The translations under genes and the position numbers were made by a program. Shown piece by piece: positions 33,001 through 42,228 of a stretch of DNA of 64,000 nt. Origin of the DNA: a virus. The stretch lies in IMG/VR virus record IMGVR_UViG_3300037459_000226, positions 1-64,000 of that record; one strand, 5' to 3'. Every line of letters starts with the position of its first letter. The stretch's first letter is position 1. The notes beneath the pieces are model-generated. The model ran no database searches. It was not told the origin of the DNA and worked only from the letters and a program-made list of their open reading frames with translations.

Positions 33001-33507
33001 TCAACCCTCCCTTGGCAGGGGATCAAATTGCCAAATTATAACTTCGACGCCTACCCTGTCCGAGTAGATTTTGTGTTGCCTCCCCGACACGATCTGTGCG
33101 TCGTCGTAGTAGATCACCTTTGTCAGCGCGTCCTCAACACCTCTCGCAAATTTCAGGGCATCAGGCGCCATCGTGGGGTAGTCTGGGGCCGCTTTTGTCA
33201 AGAGGTGCGAGGTCGACCGGCCGCTTCGGTAGTGAGACTTCGGACGAATTGCATGAAACACCATCTCGACCACCACCGCTCCGGTGACGAGGTCCTTTCC
33301 GCCCCACACCTTTCTCGCCACGGCTTTCACTTGTTTCTTCCACGCATCAACTTTCTTGTTCGCATCGACGACCGACACCCCGATCTTTCCCATGTTCCTA
33401 TCACAACTCGGGCAGCGATCGCCGTCCACCCGCAGATACCCAAAGCCGACCTTGCTGCCGGCGGGCTCCGGTTTGGCGTGCACGAAAAACCTTGCGATCT
33501 CTTTCAC
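33001..33507 (-). CDS. RusA-like Holliday junction resolvase
   Basis: 168 residues from GTG 33507 (GGGAG upstream; the longer frame overlaps the ATPase gene). ALKFARGVEDALTKVIYYDDAQIV carries the paired acidic residues of the RusA core, and a Cys pair (CPSCDR) lies in the N-terminal third. Resolves recombination intermediates before packaging. Confidence 0.75.
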   Translation of the reverse strand: MKEIARFFVHAKPEPAGSKVGFGYLRVDGDRCPSCDRNMGKIGVSVVDANKKVDAWKKQVKAVARKVWGGKDLVTGAVVVEMVFHAIRPKSHYRSGRSTSHLLTKAAPDYPTMAPDALKFARGVEDALTKVIYYDDAQIVSGRQHKIYSDRVGVEVIIWQFDPLPREG

Positions 33508-33517
33508 GATGCGCTCC

Positions 33518-35293
33518 CTACAACTCTTCCGGAAACAGGAGTTTCTTGTCCGCGAGAACCAATCCGTGCGATGGGTATTCGACAAGACCGATCTTTTTCA
33601 GTAGTCGTATATTTCCGTCGAACGCGCTGGATGCAACGGAGACTTCGGCTGCATCAGCCAAATCCTGTCGCCCAATTTCTCGCGGGTATCTCGCGATCAA
33701 TACGTCGAGCAGCTTAACGTGGGCCGGCTTCAAGGCTGGGCACCGCCTCCATGCCTCATGAAGATCGTCGGTCGTCAACAAGCGATCGGTCGCCCTTGCA
33801 CGCTCGCGACCTGCATCCGTAATCGCAAGAACGCCAGCGTTGGGGTACGACAACAACTCCTCTGCCTTCAGGCATCTGACGTTTCCATCGAAAGCGCTGC
33901 TTTTCGGCGACACTCCAGCGACGGCCGCCACGACGGCTCGCTCTGGTGCCAACACACCCATCGCCTCCAGCGAAGCGAGTGAGTCGAGCAGCTTTTGGTA
34001 CTTCTTATGGAGAGGCTCTCCGTCGTAGGTCGCCTGTGTCGATTGAGTAGCTCGCTGGACGTCCTCCCGGCGGATGACCGACTTCGATCGAAGCGGCGGA
34101 TTCAACACAACCGGTGACGCTGGCGGCTCGGATATCTGAGGCACCGCTTCGCCGTTGGAGGCGCTCTCCTGATGGATCTTGGCGAGACTCGCAGCGAGAT
34201 TGTCGTGAGCCCGGTGCAACGTGGCGATTTGGCCCCTCCAGTGAAGGTTGCTTTTCGCCTCGGCCACGGTGACGGCTCGACTGATGGATTCTTTGTCGGC
34301 AACCGGCACCTGGCCATCACGCTGTTTTTCCAGCTTTGTGATATCCCGCTTCAACGCAGCAACGACTTTCTTGAGTTCCGCCGGGTCGTTGTCCTGATGA
34401 CGTTTAATCGTGTCGGCCATTGAGTCCCGCAGCGCGCCAAGATCCAGGTCGGACCGCTTGGTTGGTTGCCGGCGGCGCTGGCCGGGTTTTGGCGTGGCAG
34501 CAGAATCGAAAGTCGAGCGCCGGCGAATTTGGTAGCGGCCGAAGAGGTCCAGCCAAGCCGGAGACCACACCCATGCCTCACCGTCCTTTAGCTTCGCGAT
34601 GCTGCCGAGAAGCGCCGCCTTCTGTTCGTCAGTCCCGTGGGCGTCGGTCCAAAGTTTAACGGCCTTGATGTCCGTCGCGCCTGTGCAACGGTGGGCGATC
34701 AGCACCTCCAACTGCGTCGGGAGATCCTTGTTGACCTTGGCGGTCCGCTGAACGATCGCCGTGACTCCGAGACCGCTTGATCTGCCACGTAGCGCGATAT
34801 GGCTGATCGCCGCGACCATCTTCGCGTCTTCTGCGCGCACAGTTTGCGGTGCAAACAACTCAGCTTCTTCGAGTATCAGATGCAACGGGTCCTGGTTCTT
34901 GCGGTAGAGTTGCAATGCGAATTCTGTGACAAATCTCTTGATGCCGGACTGGCTGAGATGTTTCACGCTTAAGATCGCGGACATCCCTTCTTTCATCAGC
35001 AGATCCGCGATGAACTTTCCCGAAGTGTCTTCCAGCGGCACGTCGGCTTTATGGCCTCCGAAGATCACCACCTCCAGCCCGGCTTGTTTACCGTCGAACG
35101 ACGATACCGCCCCCCACCAGTTGTCCATCGGGTCGACCACGACCGCAGGCAAGCCCGCCCGTACCAACTCCTCAAACATCACCACGCCGGTGTTCGACTT
35201 CCCACTGCCCCGCTTTCCGAGAATGACGAACGTCTGCGTCACCGTCTCGTGGGGCAGAAACAGTTTCGGCGCCAGCTTTAACCTATTGGCCAT
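33518..35293 (-). CDS. HerA-like DNA-translocating ATPase with winged helices
   Basis: 591 residues; ATG 35293 with GGGAGG. Walker A GKRGSGKS (residues 26-33), Walker B HLILEEAELF near 145, and an Arg/Gln sensor region are of the HerA/FtsK type (DUF87). After a coiled-coil middle come two related winged-helix units, each with SSAFDGN then LLSYP or LVEYP. It may act in DNA processing, as HerA does with NurA, or in gene transfer or packaging. Confidence 0.75.
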   Translation of the reverse strand: MANRLKLAPKLFLPHETVTQTFVILGKRGSGKSNTGVVMFEELVRAGLPAVVVDPMDNWWGAVSSFDGKQAGLEVVIFGGHKADVPLEDTSGKFIADLLMKEGMSAILSVKHLSQSGIKRFVTEFALQLYRKNQDPLHLILEEAELFAPQTVRAEDAKMVAAISHIALRGRSSGLGVTAIVQRTAKVNKDLPTQLEVLIAHRCTGATDIKAVKLWTDAHGTDEQKAALLGSIAKLKDGEAWVWSPAWLDLFGRYQIRRRSTFDSAATPKPGQRRRQPTKRSDLDLGALRDSMADTIKRHQDNDPAELKKVVAALKRDITKLEKQRDGQVPVADKESISRAVTVAEAKSNLHWRGQIATLHRAHDNLAASLAKIHQESASNGEAVPQISEPPASPVVLNPPLRSKSVIRREDVQRATQSTQATYDGEPLHKKYQKLLDSLASLEAMGVLAPERAVVAAVAGVSPKSSAFDGNVRCLKAEELLSYPNAGVLAITDAGRERARATDRLLTTDDLHEAWRRCPALKPAHVKLLDVLIARYPREIGRQDLADAAEVSVASSAFDGNIRLLKKIGLVEYPSHGLVLADKKLLFPEEL

Positions 35294-35310
35294 CAATGCC
35301 TCCCAACTGA

Positions 35311-35670
35311 TTACAAGTCATCAATGCGTTGTTCGATGAGATCGGCGAGTTCCCGGAATGACACACCGTCGTCGTTTTGGTTTGCGAGACACTGTCGGTA
35401 TCCGGACCCAAAGTGCCCAAAGGTATCACGGAAGCCGAACCAATCCCTTACGGCCAACGACATATTCTCCTGATGACCCATAAACCGGTAGTACCCGTAG
35501 GGAGTCGCTTCCCATTTTTCGTAGGGATGTGATTTCTGATAGATATCGCACGCAACACCGAGGACGCAGAATGATGATCCTTCTCGAATATGAGATCCGT
35601 AGCACTGCGTGTACTTTCCGCCCCGCAGCGCTGCAACGAGTAATCTAACTGGCGCGGTCATGTTTGCCAT
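35311..35670 (-). CDS. Conserved small phage protein
   Basis: 119 residues, ATG 35670 with GAGGAG. VAALRGGKYTQCYG, SSFCVLGVACDIY and a final GVSFRELADLIEQRI form the signature of a common phage family of unknown function. Confidence 0.72.
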   Translation of the reverse strand: MANMTAPVRLLVAALRGGKYTQCYGSHIREGSSFCVLGVACDIYQKSHPYEKWEATPYGYYRFMGHQENMSLAVRDWFGFRDTFGHFGSGYRQCLANQNDDGVSFRELADLIEQRIDDL

Positions 35671-35766
35671 CACACTCTCCTCTTATGAAACGCCGGCCTC
35701 CCACCGGACTCGGGCTTGATGACGCGGCCTTGCGGTCGGCGCGGAACCGACAACTGCGAAGCTGAA

Positions 35767-36048
35767 TCACTCTTCTTCTTCCGTCGCCGCCGTGTCCTTC
35801 GGTTTTTCGTACTTCACCTTGTCCTCGTTGGTGAGAACCAGATTCTTTGTACCTTCTCTCACGGGGCAGCGCGCAACTTGGTGCTTTCGCATCAACTCCT
35901 TCAGATTGTCGTCTGCTGTGTTGAACCTCTTGGTTGCGGCCGATTTGGCGCGGTGCATCTTGTCGTAGACGTCCGCCGCATCTTTCACCGGTTTCGGCGG
36001 AGGCTTGTCCCGCCAGTCCGCCATCGAGCCTGTTTCCTGATCTGCCAT
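35767..36048 (-). CDS. Hypothetical charged protein upstream of the ATPase block
   Basis: 93 residues, ATG 36048 with GGGAGG. Lys/Glu/Pro-rich and mostly helical; the C-terminus is acidic (ATEEEE). It follows dnaB by 14 bases. Possibly a helicase accessory; unsupported beyond position. Confidence 0.6.
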   Translation of the reverse strand: MADQETGSMADWRDKPPPKPVKDAADVYDKMHRAKSAATKRFNTADDNLKELMRKHQVARCPVREGTKNLVLTNEDKVKYEKPKDTAATEEEE

Positions 36049-36061
36049 CCGAGCCTCCCTT

Positions 36062-37420
36062 TCAAAAACCAAGGTCCTGTTGTGAGAAGTCGCTATGCGG
36101 ATCATCGAACCGCATTACGCTTCCCGAAAACTCAAGATTCACCGGGCCGGTTTGCCCATTTCTATGCTTTTTCACCCATAGCACCGCCCGCTTGTCATCA
36201 TCCTCGACTGGCTCGGCGGGATCTCTGCCCACCCACTTCGCCGGTCGCTGGATCATCCACACGAGATCCGCGTCCTGTTCGATGGCACCACTCTCTCGGA
36301 GATCCGACAGCCTGGGCTCACTGTTGGGACGCTTTTCAATTTCTCGGTTCAACTGAGCCAGCACAATGATGACCACGTTCAGCGAGCGGGCGAGGTGTTT
36401 GATGCCCTGACTGATCTCCGCAACCTGCACTTCTCGTGGGTCGCGCCTGGTGCGCGGGGCGATCAGTTGTATGTAATCTATGATGATGAGCTTGACCCCG
36501 TCCCGGCGCACTTTCAATCGAGCGTATCCGGCGATCTGCTGCATGTTTCTCGGAACGCGGTCGTCGACGAATATGTTGGCGTCCGAAAGCTCTGAGGATT
36601 TTTCCAGCAGTAACGTCCGGTCCTCTTCGCGTAGATTATTGGTCTTAATGTCGCGAAACGGGAGTTTCGACTTGATCGACAGCATCCTCTCGGCAATTTC
36701 CAGGGCCGATTGTTCAAGGCTGACAAACAGAACTCCCGTGCCGTTGTCGGCGCAATTGATTGCCATACTGAGGGCCAATGCCGTCTTCCCGACCGATACC
36801 CGAGCGGCGAGCACGATCACATTTCCGCCCTCCAGGCCAGCCGTAAGATCGTCGAGTGCCTTGTAGCCGGTGAACACGAGGTCCCTTCGCTCTCGGCTCC
36901 GCTCGTCGAAAACCTGGAAGAGTACCTCGGTCAGATCCACTGCGTCTGCCCCGATGTCCCTTTCGATCTGGCGGTGAATCGCTGACTCGGCTTCAGCGAC
37001 AATGTCCTTGTAGTCCTTCCCCTCGTCGAAGGCTTCCCGGATCATTTCGGACCCGGTGTCGATCAGTTGGCGGCGCTGCGAACGATCCTGCACGATCTCC
37101 GCGTAGTATTTCGCGTGCGATGGGTGTGCCACGGCTTCAAGAAGCTCCGCCAGATACTTCGCGCCGCCGACGTCCGAGAGTGCTTTCTTCTGTCCCAGTT
37201 CAGCAAACACCGTCACCGGATCGATCCCGTGGACGCCTTCCCCGTGCATCCGCAACATCGTCGCGTAGATCCGTTGGTTCGCGTCGTTGTAGAAGTCGGC
37301 GTCATCGAGAAGTTCAGCCACCACGTCGATCGCGTCCCGCGCCATCAGCATCGAACCCAGAACGGCCCGTTCCGCCTCCAAGGCGTGCGGCGGCACTTTC
37401 GTGAATGGATTATCCGTCAC
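36062..37420 (-). CDS. dnaB: Replicative DNA helicase DnaB
   Basis: 452 residues, GTG 37420 with AAAGGAG. An N-terminal DnaB domain (HALEAERAVLGSML, FYNDANQRIY) joins a RecA-type ATPase with Walker A ARVSVGKTALA near 210, Walker B IIIDYIQLI, and LAQLNREIEKR. Full-length and complete. It unwinds the phage fork; no phage primase or polymerase gene lies in the window. Confidence 0.93.
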   Translation of the reverse strand: MTDNPFTKVPPHALEAERAVLGSMLMARDAIDVVAELLDDADFYNDANQRIYATMLRMHGEGVHGIDPVTVFAELGQKKALSDVGGAKYLAELLEAVAHPSHAKYYAEIVQDRSQRRQLIDTGSEMIREAFDEGKDYKDIVAEAESAIHRQIERDIGADAVDLTEVLFQVFDERSRERRDLVFTGYKALDDLTAGLEGGNVIVLAARVSVGKTALALSMAINCADNGTGVLFVSLEQSALEIAERMLSIKSKLPFRDIKTNNLREEDRTLLLEKSSELSDANIFVDDRVPRNMQQIAGYARLKVRRDGVKLIIIDYIQLIAPRTRRDPREVQVAEISQGIKHLARSLNVVIIVLAQLNREIEKRPNSEPRLSDLRESGAIEQDADLVWMIQRPAKWVGRDPAEPVEDDDKRAVLWVKKHRNGQTGPVNLEFSGSVMRFDDPHSDFSQQDLGF

Positions 37421-37700
37421 CTAACGCTCCTTTGGACGCTAACCAGAGATTCAAGTCCTCTGCCAACTCCGGTTTTTCTTGTTCGCACGAGAGGACGTAC
37501 GCTGCGATTGCTGCGACTGCGTGCCGGTCGTGCGTCAGGTCGAGCACGAAGTAATCGCAGCCGTGATGCTTCTTTCCCGGACGGGAACCCCCGTCTGTTC
37601 TCTGGACTACGAACTTCCCGTAGATTCCAGGGTTGGGTTTGCATGGCATTTCCGCGAAGAACGGTCCGCCGTGTGTGCTGTCGTCAATTCCACCGGGCAT
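37410..37700 (-). CDS. Hypothetical protein upstream of dnaB
   Basis: 96 residues, ATG 37700 with AAAGGAG; overlaps the dnaB start by 11 bases. FFAEMPCKPNPGIYGKFVVQRTDGG and DYFVLDLTHD suggest a small beta-alpha protein. Unassigned. Confidence 0.65.
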   Translation of the reverse strand: MPGGIDDSTHGGPFFAEMPCKPNPGIYGKFVVQRTDGGSRPGKKHHGCDYFVLDLTHDRHAVAAIAAYVLSCEQEKPELAEDLNLWLASKGALGDG

Positions 37701-37701
37701 T

Positions 37702-37842
37702 TTATCGCTCCTTTGGCGCAACCTGGATTCGTCCGTTGTGAAGCAACTGCTTGACCGCCTTGTTGCGATCGCGTGTGGACCGATACCACTGAAGGTGGCG
37801 ACGGCGGCCGTGAGTGACTTGGTCGAGTCCGAACTGTTTCAT
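37702..37842 (-). CDS. Small basic hypothetical protein
   Basis: 46 residues, AGGAG before ATG 37842; overlaps the membrane-protein stop by four bases. Strongly basic (HGRRRHLQWYRSTRDRN). May bind nucleic acid. Confidence 0.6.
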   Translation of the reverse strand: MKQFGLDQVTHGRRRHLQWYRSTRDRNKAVKQLLHNGRIQVAPKER

Positions 37843-38138
37843 TTTCCGTCTCCTGCAAGATCCGCGTCGATTTTTGGTTGGCTGACAGGCTCGTCCCGGC
37901 ATGCCTGTACGATATTGGTCACTAAGCCCTCCGGGGCTACTAAAATTCCAAGCCACGCGATGAACGCCCCCAGCATGGCGGCAAGGACAAGCACAACGGT
38001 GGCGAGAACGAAGACAGCCGACAACACGCCGAAGGCGATCACCGCCGGGAGGAGAAACGCGATGGCCGCAAAGATTATCAGGATGTGAGTGATCCATAAT
38101 CGAACAACGGCGAGTACACGAAACAGCAGACGTTTCAT
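37839..38138 (-). CDS. Small membrane protein
   Basis: 99 residues with two long hydrophobic stretches (LWITHILIIFAAIAFLLPAV and VLATVVLVLAAMLGAFIAWL), so probably two or three membrane spans. A soluble acidic tail follows. Inner-membrane location likely; could anchor replication or act in superinfection exclusion, both guesses. Confidence 0.65.
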   Translation of the reverse strand: MKRLLFRVLAVVRLWITHILIIFAAIAFLLPAVIAFGVLSAVFVLATVVLVLAAMLGAFIAWLGILVAPEGLVTNIVQACRDEPVSQPKIDADLAGDGK

Positions 38139-38566
38139 TTTGACTTCTCCGCGACAAACTTCAGGATGGCCCCGCAGATTGCCAGCGGGCCTGTTTCATG
38201 GATGTCGGCGAGCTTGCCATGTTCAAGGATGTCGCAATTGTCATCGCCAACACGAGTCCGCCAGAGCGCCCAGTCGGGACCTACATCTAAGGTCCCAATA
38301 ACATGGTTCGTTGCGAGTTCAGGGCTGAGGATGAAGGCCGCCATCGCGTAATTCCAGTCCGTCGAGTAGGGCGGGATGCAGGGGCCGGGATCCGCGTCCC
38401 CTGCACTCTCGGAGAGATCGTATTCGCCGCAATGCTTGCAACGGTACAGGTTCACGTAGAAGCTGCATTCCCCCGTCGGATGCCAGCCGTGCTCCTCCCG
38501 CACCGTCCCCAGCGCTTCGGCGACCTTCCTGTCTGTTTCTGGACCGGCTTCGATTTCTTCTGTCAT
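38135..38566 (-). CDS. Phage ABA-sandwich domain protein
   Basis: 143 residues. A zinc pair (CKHCGEYDL) and PPYSTDWNYAMAAF...GPLAICGAILKFV match the small phage ABA-sandwich family, of unknown function. A second member is at 53263. Confidence 0.72.
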   Translation of the reverse strand: MTEEIEAGPETDRKVAEALGTVREEHGWHPTGECSFYVNLYRCKHCGEYDLSESAGDADPGPCIPPYSTDWNYAMAAFILSPELATNHVIGTLDVGPDWALWRTRVGDDNCDILEHGKLADIHETGPLAICGAILKFVAEKSK

Positions 38567-39117
38567 GTCAGAAATCCTTTCACGTTGCCGTCAACCTCGT
38601 CACCACACTGCGTCCAGCCCTTGCGGTGGAATCGGGCGAACATTTCGAGACGCGGCCCTGGGCTGCACGCTTCGATGATGTCGTACATCTCGTCCGGCTT
38701 CCGCGAATGCTCTCTCTTCCGCGTGGCCAACAGGTTGACCTGCCGACGTCCGGGGGCGAGTGTCCGCATCTTTCCGCGAACTCCGAACAACAGCAACTCG
38801 GTGACGTTCCGAAAGTAGAACCCGACGCCGCGGCCGTCCGGGCCTCCGTCCTTGCGGATCTTGTACCAGACGAGATTCGATACGTATCGGAAACCCCAGG
38901 CTTCCATCACGGCCAGTCCGTCGGGCAACATCGCGTTCGGAACCCACAGGTAGAGGTGGCTCTTGTCGGCGGCGTGTTCGGCGACGTTCAGGGCACAGAT
39001 ATCGTCGAGTTTCATCGTCTCGTACCGCTTCAACCGCCTGTGCTCGGGCGCAACTTTGCCGGTTCGGTTTCGGAACCGCCACGGTGGATCGGCGAGGATC
39101 GTTCTGAACTTCTTCAT
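38563..39117 (-). CDS. MT-A70-type adenine-N6 DNA methyltransferase
   Basis: 184 residues from ATG 39117. ILADPPWRF holds the DPPW catalytic motif (residues 10-13); LYLWVPNAML and SNLVWYKIRKDG with RHVTELLLFG-like strands follow, as in phage MT-A70 proteins. Likely methylates phage DNA against host restriction. Overlaps the small membrane gene upstream and lies near a second methyltransferase. Confidence 0.85.
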   Translation of the reverse strand: MKKFRTILADPPWRFRNRTGKVAPEHRRLKRYETMKLDDICALNVAEHAADKSHLYLWVPNAMLPDGLAVMEAWGFRYVSNLVWYKIRKDGGPDGRGVGFYFRNVTELLLFGVRGKMRTLAPGRRQVNLLATRKREHSRKPDEMYDIIEACSPGPRLEMFARFHRKGWTQCGDEVDGNVKGFLT

Positions 39118-39410
39118 CGTGCCGTGCTCCACGCAATCGCGAACAGTGCCGTCGCCAGGGCCAAGAGGAACAACGTCAGGTAGTTGCTGGCGGGTCGGGC
39201 CTGCGAGTCACTCGGAGGAAGTAGGATGTACGGATGCTGATAAACAAGGCGTGGCTCGAATAGGGCGCGCATCTCAAACACCATTCTCCTGTTGATCTTC
39301 CAGTCCGGCTTGATGATTGGCACACCGTGCGTTGAGCGAACGCCGGGGATGACCTGACCGTACAGAATCTCGTTGATTCCGGTGACGTGACTCTCGTGTT
39401 GATCAGTCAT
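39114..39410 (-). CDS. Tail-anchored small protein
   Basis: 98 residues, ATG 39410 behind AAAGGGA. A soluble domain is followed by one C-terminal membrane segment (YLTLFLLALATALFAIAW). Coupled to both the PAPS-like and MT-A70 genes. Unknown function. Confidence 0.6.
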   Translation of the reverse strand: MTDQHESHVTGINEILYGQVIPGVRSTHGVPIIKPDWKINRRMVFEMRALFEPRLVYQHPYILLPPSDSQARPASNYLTLFLLALATALFAIAWSTAR

Positions 39411-40213
39411 CAATTTCCCTTTGCCTCACAGGACCAGCACAGCGGTAATTCCATTTGCCGTGGGTCTGGTTTGTTCCGTGTTCCCGGTGGTCGCGTTCCC
39501 CATACGCAGTGCTTGCCGGCCGCTTTCACATTCACAGCAATCCGGTCAATCTCCTCAGCAGCGGCCGGGTAAAAACTTCGGATCATTTCCAGTTCTCCCG
39601 GCTGGGCAAACGCCCCACACAGACACTCGCCACTCATACAGAGCAACTCGACGACACGGTTGTGTGGAAGATCATTAGCGTCCATGTACCGTCGCTTGTC
39701 GTCTCCATCCCAGTCGATCAGTGGATTGGCCCACACGATTCGCGGCGACGGATTCTTCAACCCAGTCGTTATCGGGTTGATACCGATGTTGATCATTCGC
39801 CTGACACTTTCCTTTCGTCTCACGCCGGACACGAACGCAATCTTTCTCCGCCTGTCGGTCGGGTCGCGACACTCCCGCAACACATGCCGAAGGCAACGTT
39901 CCTTGAGTCGGTCATACATCTTCCAGTGCATTCCAGGACCGGGGAATCCTTGATCTATCACCAAGTCTTCGTAGGAGTCCATCGGGTGGTACACGTGCAG
40001 CGGCCAGCCGAACCGTTTACACGTGTCTTGGACGAACTCTCGTGTTTCCTTAATTCCGATCCCCGTCTTGATGTGGATGCAACCGTCAAACCGAGGGTGC
40101 TGACTCGCGACGTGGCAGGCGCACAACGAGTCGTGCCCACCGCTGAACAGCCCGAAGACATGCGACGGGTTGTACCGCTCGATTGCTTCAGAAATTATCT
40201 CACTGGCTTCCAT
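39410..40213 (-). CDS. PAPS-reductase-like PP-loop ATPase
   Basis: 267 residues. FSGGHDSL (residues 23-30) is the PP-loop; GVRRKESVRR and the cysteines of CMSGECLCGAF...CWSC are those of phage PAPS-reductase-family proteins. In this family some act in sulfate reduction, others (DndC) in DNA phosphorothioation, others on nucleobases. Set between two DNA methyltransferases, a role in DNA modification is the better inference. Confidence 0.8.
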   Translation of the reverse strand: MEASEIISEAIERYNPSHVFGLFSGGHDSLCACHVASQHPRFDGCIHIKTGIGIKETREFVQDTCKRFGWPLHVYHPMDSYEDLVIDQGFPGPGMHWKMYDRLKERCLRHVLRECRDPTDRRRKIAFVSGVRRKESVRRMINIGINPITTGLKNPSPRIVWANPLIDWDGDDKRRYMDANDLPHNRVVELLCMSGECLCGAFAQPGELEMIRSFYPAAAEEIDRIAVNVKAAGKHCVWGTRPPGTRNKPDPRQMELPLCWSCEAKGN

Positions 40214-40268
40214 CAGTTCCTCACCAACAAAACCTCCGGACCGGGAGCGTTCGATTGCTTCCGGCCGG

Positions 40269-41201
40269 TCAATGATTCACCGCAGATAACAGGTCTCGCT
40301 GAATGTTCGTCGTCCGTCGCCGAGTCAACTCGCATTGTGAGAACCGAAGGTCTGCCGCGATGAAGTTCCGGCCGTGCACCTTGGCTACTTTCGCCGTCGT
40401 TCCGGAGCCGCTGAACGGGTCGAGCACCGTGCCGCCAGGTGGGCAGAGCGACAGAATGAACCACTCCGGCAGCTTCTCGGGGAATGGGGCTTCGTTTTCG
40501 TGGGCCATCCTGTCGCCGATTCTTCCGCCACCGGTGTTTGTGCGAATCAGGTTTCCGGGATTGGCGATAACAGGCGGCACGTACTCTTGGACCTCCATGT
40601 CTCCATTGGCCTTACCTTTCGTGTGCTGTCGTTTCTGCGCTGAGAACATTTTGCGGCGATTGCCGTTGGCCCGCCGACTGCCGCCGGACTCTGCTGACTC
40701 TCCGCGGCCCCAATAGTTCACCCTATCTCCGTCCGAAAGCCGATAGCTCATCTCACCGCCTGGTGCCCACTTTGGCGGATGCCCCATCACCGTGTTGTCG
40801 GCCCAGGGAAGTTTGCCGGGTCGCTTGAAACACAGGCAGTATTCCACGTCTGCCCTAAACCACTGGTCTCCCCCGCTTCCAGGAATCCCAGACCGATACC
40901 AATACACCGGCCGATAACTCGACCCTCCCCGCTTCCACCATTCCCACAGGAGACCCTCACAGGCCGGCCAGTACGTCCTGTCTCGCGTCACGCCGGCACA
41001 AACCCATATCACGGGGCCGCGGCAGACGCGGAGGGCCTCATTCGTCACCTCAAGCATCCACTCGACCCATTCCAGACAGCCGCGGGCGTGAGCGTCCTTG
41101 TCGCCGTACCAGCGGGCGTCGCAATACGGAGGACTCCCCACCACCAAGTCAACGACCTGATCGGCTAGCGGGAGTCGCGTTGCGTCAGCCTGCAAGATCA
41201 T
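40269..41201 (-). CDS. DNA methyltransferase (DPPY/beta class, N4/N6)
   Basis: 310 residues. VVGSPPYCD is motif IV and, near the C-terminus, LDPFSGSGTTAKV is motif I, giving the beta order. The target-recognition region lies between them (residues 90-230). Orphan, with no restriction partner, so probably a self-protecting phage methylase. Confidence 0.88.
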   Translation of the reverse strand: MILQADATRLPLADQVVDLVVGSPPYCDARWYGDKDAHARGCLEWVEWMLEVTNEALRVCRGPVIWVCAGVTRDRTYWPACEGLLWEWWKRGGSSYRPVYWYRSGIPGSGGDQWFRADVEYCLCFKRPGKLPWADNTVMGHPPKWAPGGEMSYRLSDGDRVNYWGRGESAESGGSRRANGNRRKMFSAQKRQHTKGKANGDMEVQEYVPPVIANPGNLIRTNTGGGRIGDRMAHENEAPFPEKLPEWFILSLCPPGGTVLDPFSGSGTTAKVAKVHGRNFIAADLRFSQCELTRRRTTNIQRDLLSAVNH

Positions 41202-41277
41202 GTCGCTTCTCCGACGTGCTTCGCGAGCATTCGATTACTCCCGTACCAGGCGGCCAGGGCGGTTATTTTCTTCCGCG

Positions 41278-41469
41278 TCATTTCAGAATCCACGCAACAA
41301 CAACAGCCGCGATTACCGCAATGATTCCGCACCCGCACTGGTAGGACCGTCGTCTGAAGTTCTCGACGCTCTTGTCATAGGGGACCCTCAATACCTCACA
41401 GCCGGTCATGAAGATGATGCAAACCGGGATTCCGATGAACGTCACCAAATTGGTGGATAGCTTAGGCAT
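41278..41469 (-). CDS. Small two-span membrane protein
   Basis: 63 residues with hydrophobic stretches at each end (VTFIGIPVCIIFMTG and GIIAVIAAVVVAWIL). GAGGAG ahead of ATG 41469. Unknown function. Confidence 0.6.
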   Translation of the reverse strand: MPKLSTNLVTFIGIPVCIIFMTGCEVLRVPYDKSVENFRRRSYQCGCGIIAVIAAVVVAWILK

Positions 41470-41472
41470 GAC

Positions 41473-41724
41473 TCATCTCCTCAACCGCCGCCCGCACGAT
41501 CGCGATACGTCGTTTCCCAAGTTCTCAGGAAGCAGTTTCTGGCCGAGTGTCACGATCAGTTTTCCGATGACGGTGGTGAGGACCTCCGCCAACTGTTCAA
41601 CGACAGCGGCCTCACTTCCCATCCCGACCAGCCTCAGATCCCTCGCCAACACGATTAAATCACTTTGACCGTCCACCAGGTGTGTCTTGGCGACAGCTCG
41701 ATAGTGGTTGCAATTTGTGGGCAT
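41473..41724 (-). CDS. Hypothetical protein
   Basis: 83 residues, ATG 41724 overlapping the previous stop. Helical core (AAVVEQLAEVLTTVIGKLIV). Unassigned; coupled to the zinc protein upstream. Confidence 0.6.
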   Translation of the reverse strand: MPTNCNHYRAVAKTHLVDGQSDLIVLARDLRLVGMGSEAAVVEQLAEVLTTVIGKLIVTLGQKLLPENLGNDVSRSCGRRLRR

Positions 41725-41951
41725 TAGAGATTCACCAGGCTTTCCAATTCTCTGATCCGGTCCATCAGTCCGATCATTTCCGTGTCCCGCGTGTTGGCCC
41801 GGAATTGCAGCAACGAGACCTGAGTCGCCAGTTCCGTCAACCGGTCCTCGACGCTGCGACGCTTCAGCCTCAACGGTTTCATGCCGCACTTCTCACAGAC
41901 GTCGTTGTGGTTGAAGACGTGGTCGCATTCATCTGGTTTTTCTGGTGGCAT
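41724..41951 (-). CDS. Zinc-ribbon coiled-coil protein
   Basis: 75 residues from ATG 41951. CDHVFNHNDVCEKCG near the start is a compact Cys/His zinc site, followed by a coiled coil (VEDRLTELATQVSLL). Unknown. Confidence 0.6.
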   Translation of the reverse strand: MPPEKPDECDHVFNHNDVCEKCGMKPLRLKRRSVEDRLTELATQVSLLQFRANTRDTEMIGLMDRIRELESLVNL

Positions 41952-41957
41952 CACTTC

Positions 41958-42185
41958 TCACCGTGCAAGACACATGAACGCGAGTCCGGCAAGAAAGCCG
42001 AACATAATCCCCGCCGTCATCCCGATTGAGTAGCCAAATTGTTCGCCCGCGTGATAAGACCGGGGGCTTATCCGAACCACCTTCCCCCACGCCGGATGCT
42101 CTCCTGAATCCTCCGTGGTCTCTCGATCACGGCGATACAGAAACCCGCTACCCGAAACCCGAATTCTCAACCATTCTCTAATCAT
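41958..42185 (-). CDS. Small membrane protein
   Basis: 75 residues, GGAGGAG before ATG 42185. Basic soluble part, then a single membrane span (IGMTAGIMFGFLAGLAF). Unknown. Confidence 0.6.
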   Translation of the reverse strand: MIREWLRIRVSGSGFLYRRDRETTEDSGEHPAWGKVVRISPRSYHAGEQFGYSIGMTAGIMFGFLAGLAFMCLAR

Positions 42186-42228
42186 GCTCGAATCTCCTCC
42201 ACGGCCGCCCGGATCTTCGGGTCAGCCT

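Noticed and set aside
35671-35766. Short frames in the gap before the 35311 gene
   Set aside because: A 26-codon plus and a 38-codon minus frame exist but neither has a ribosome site or any recognisable feature.
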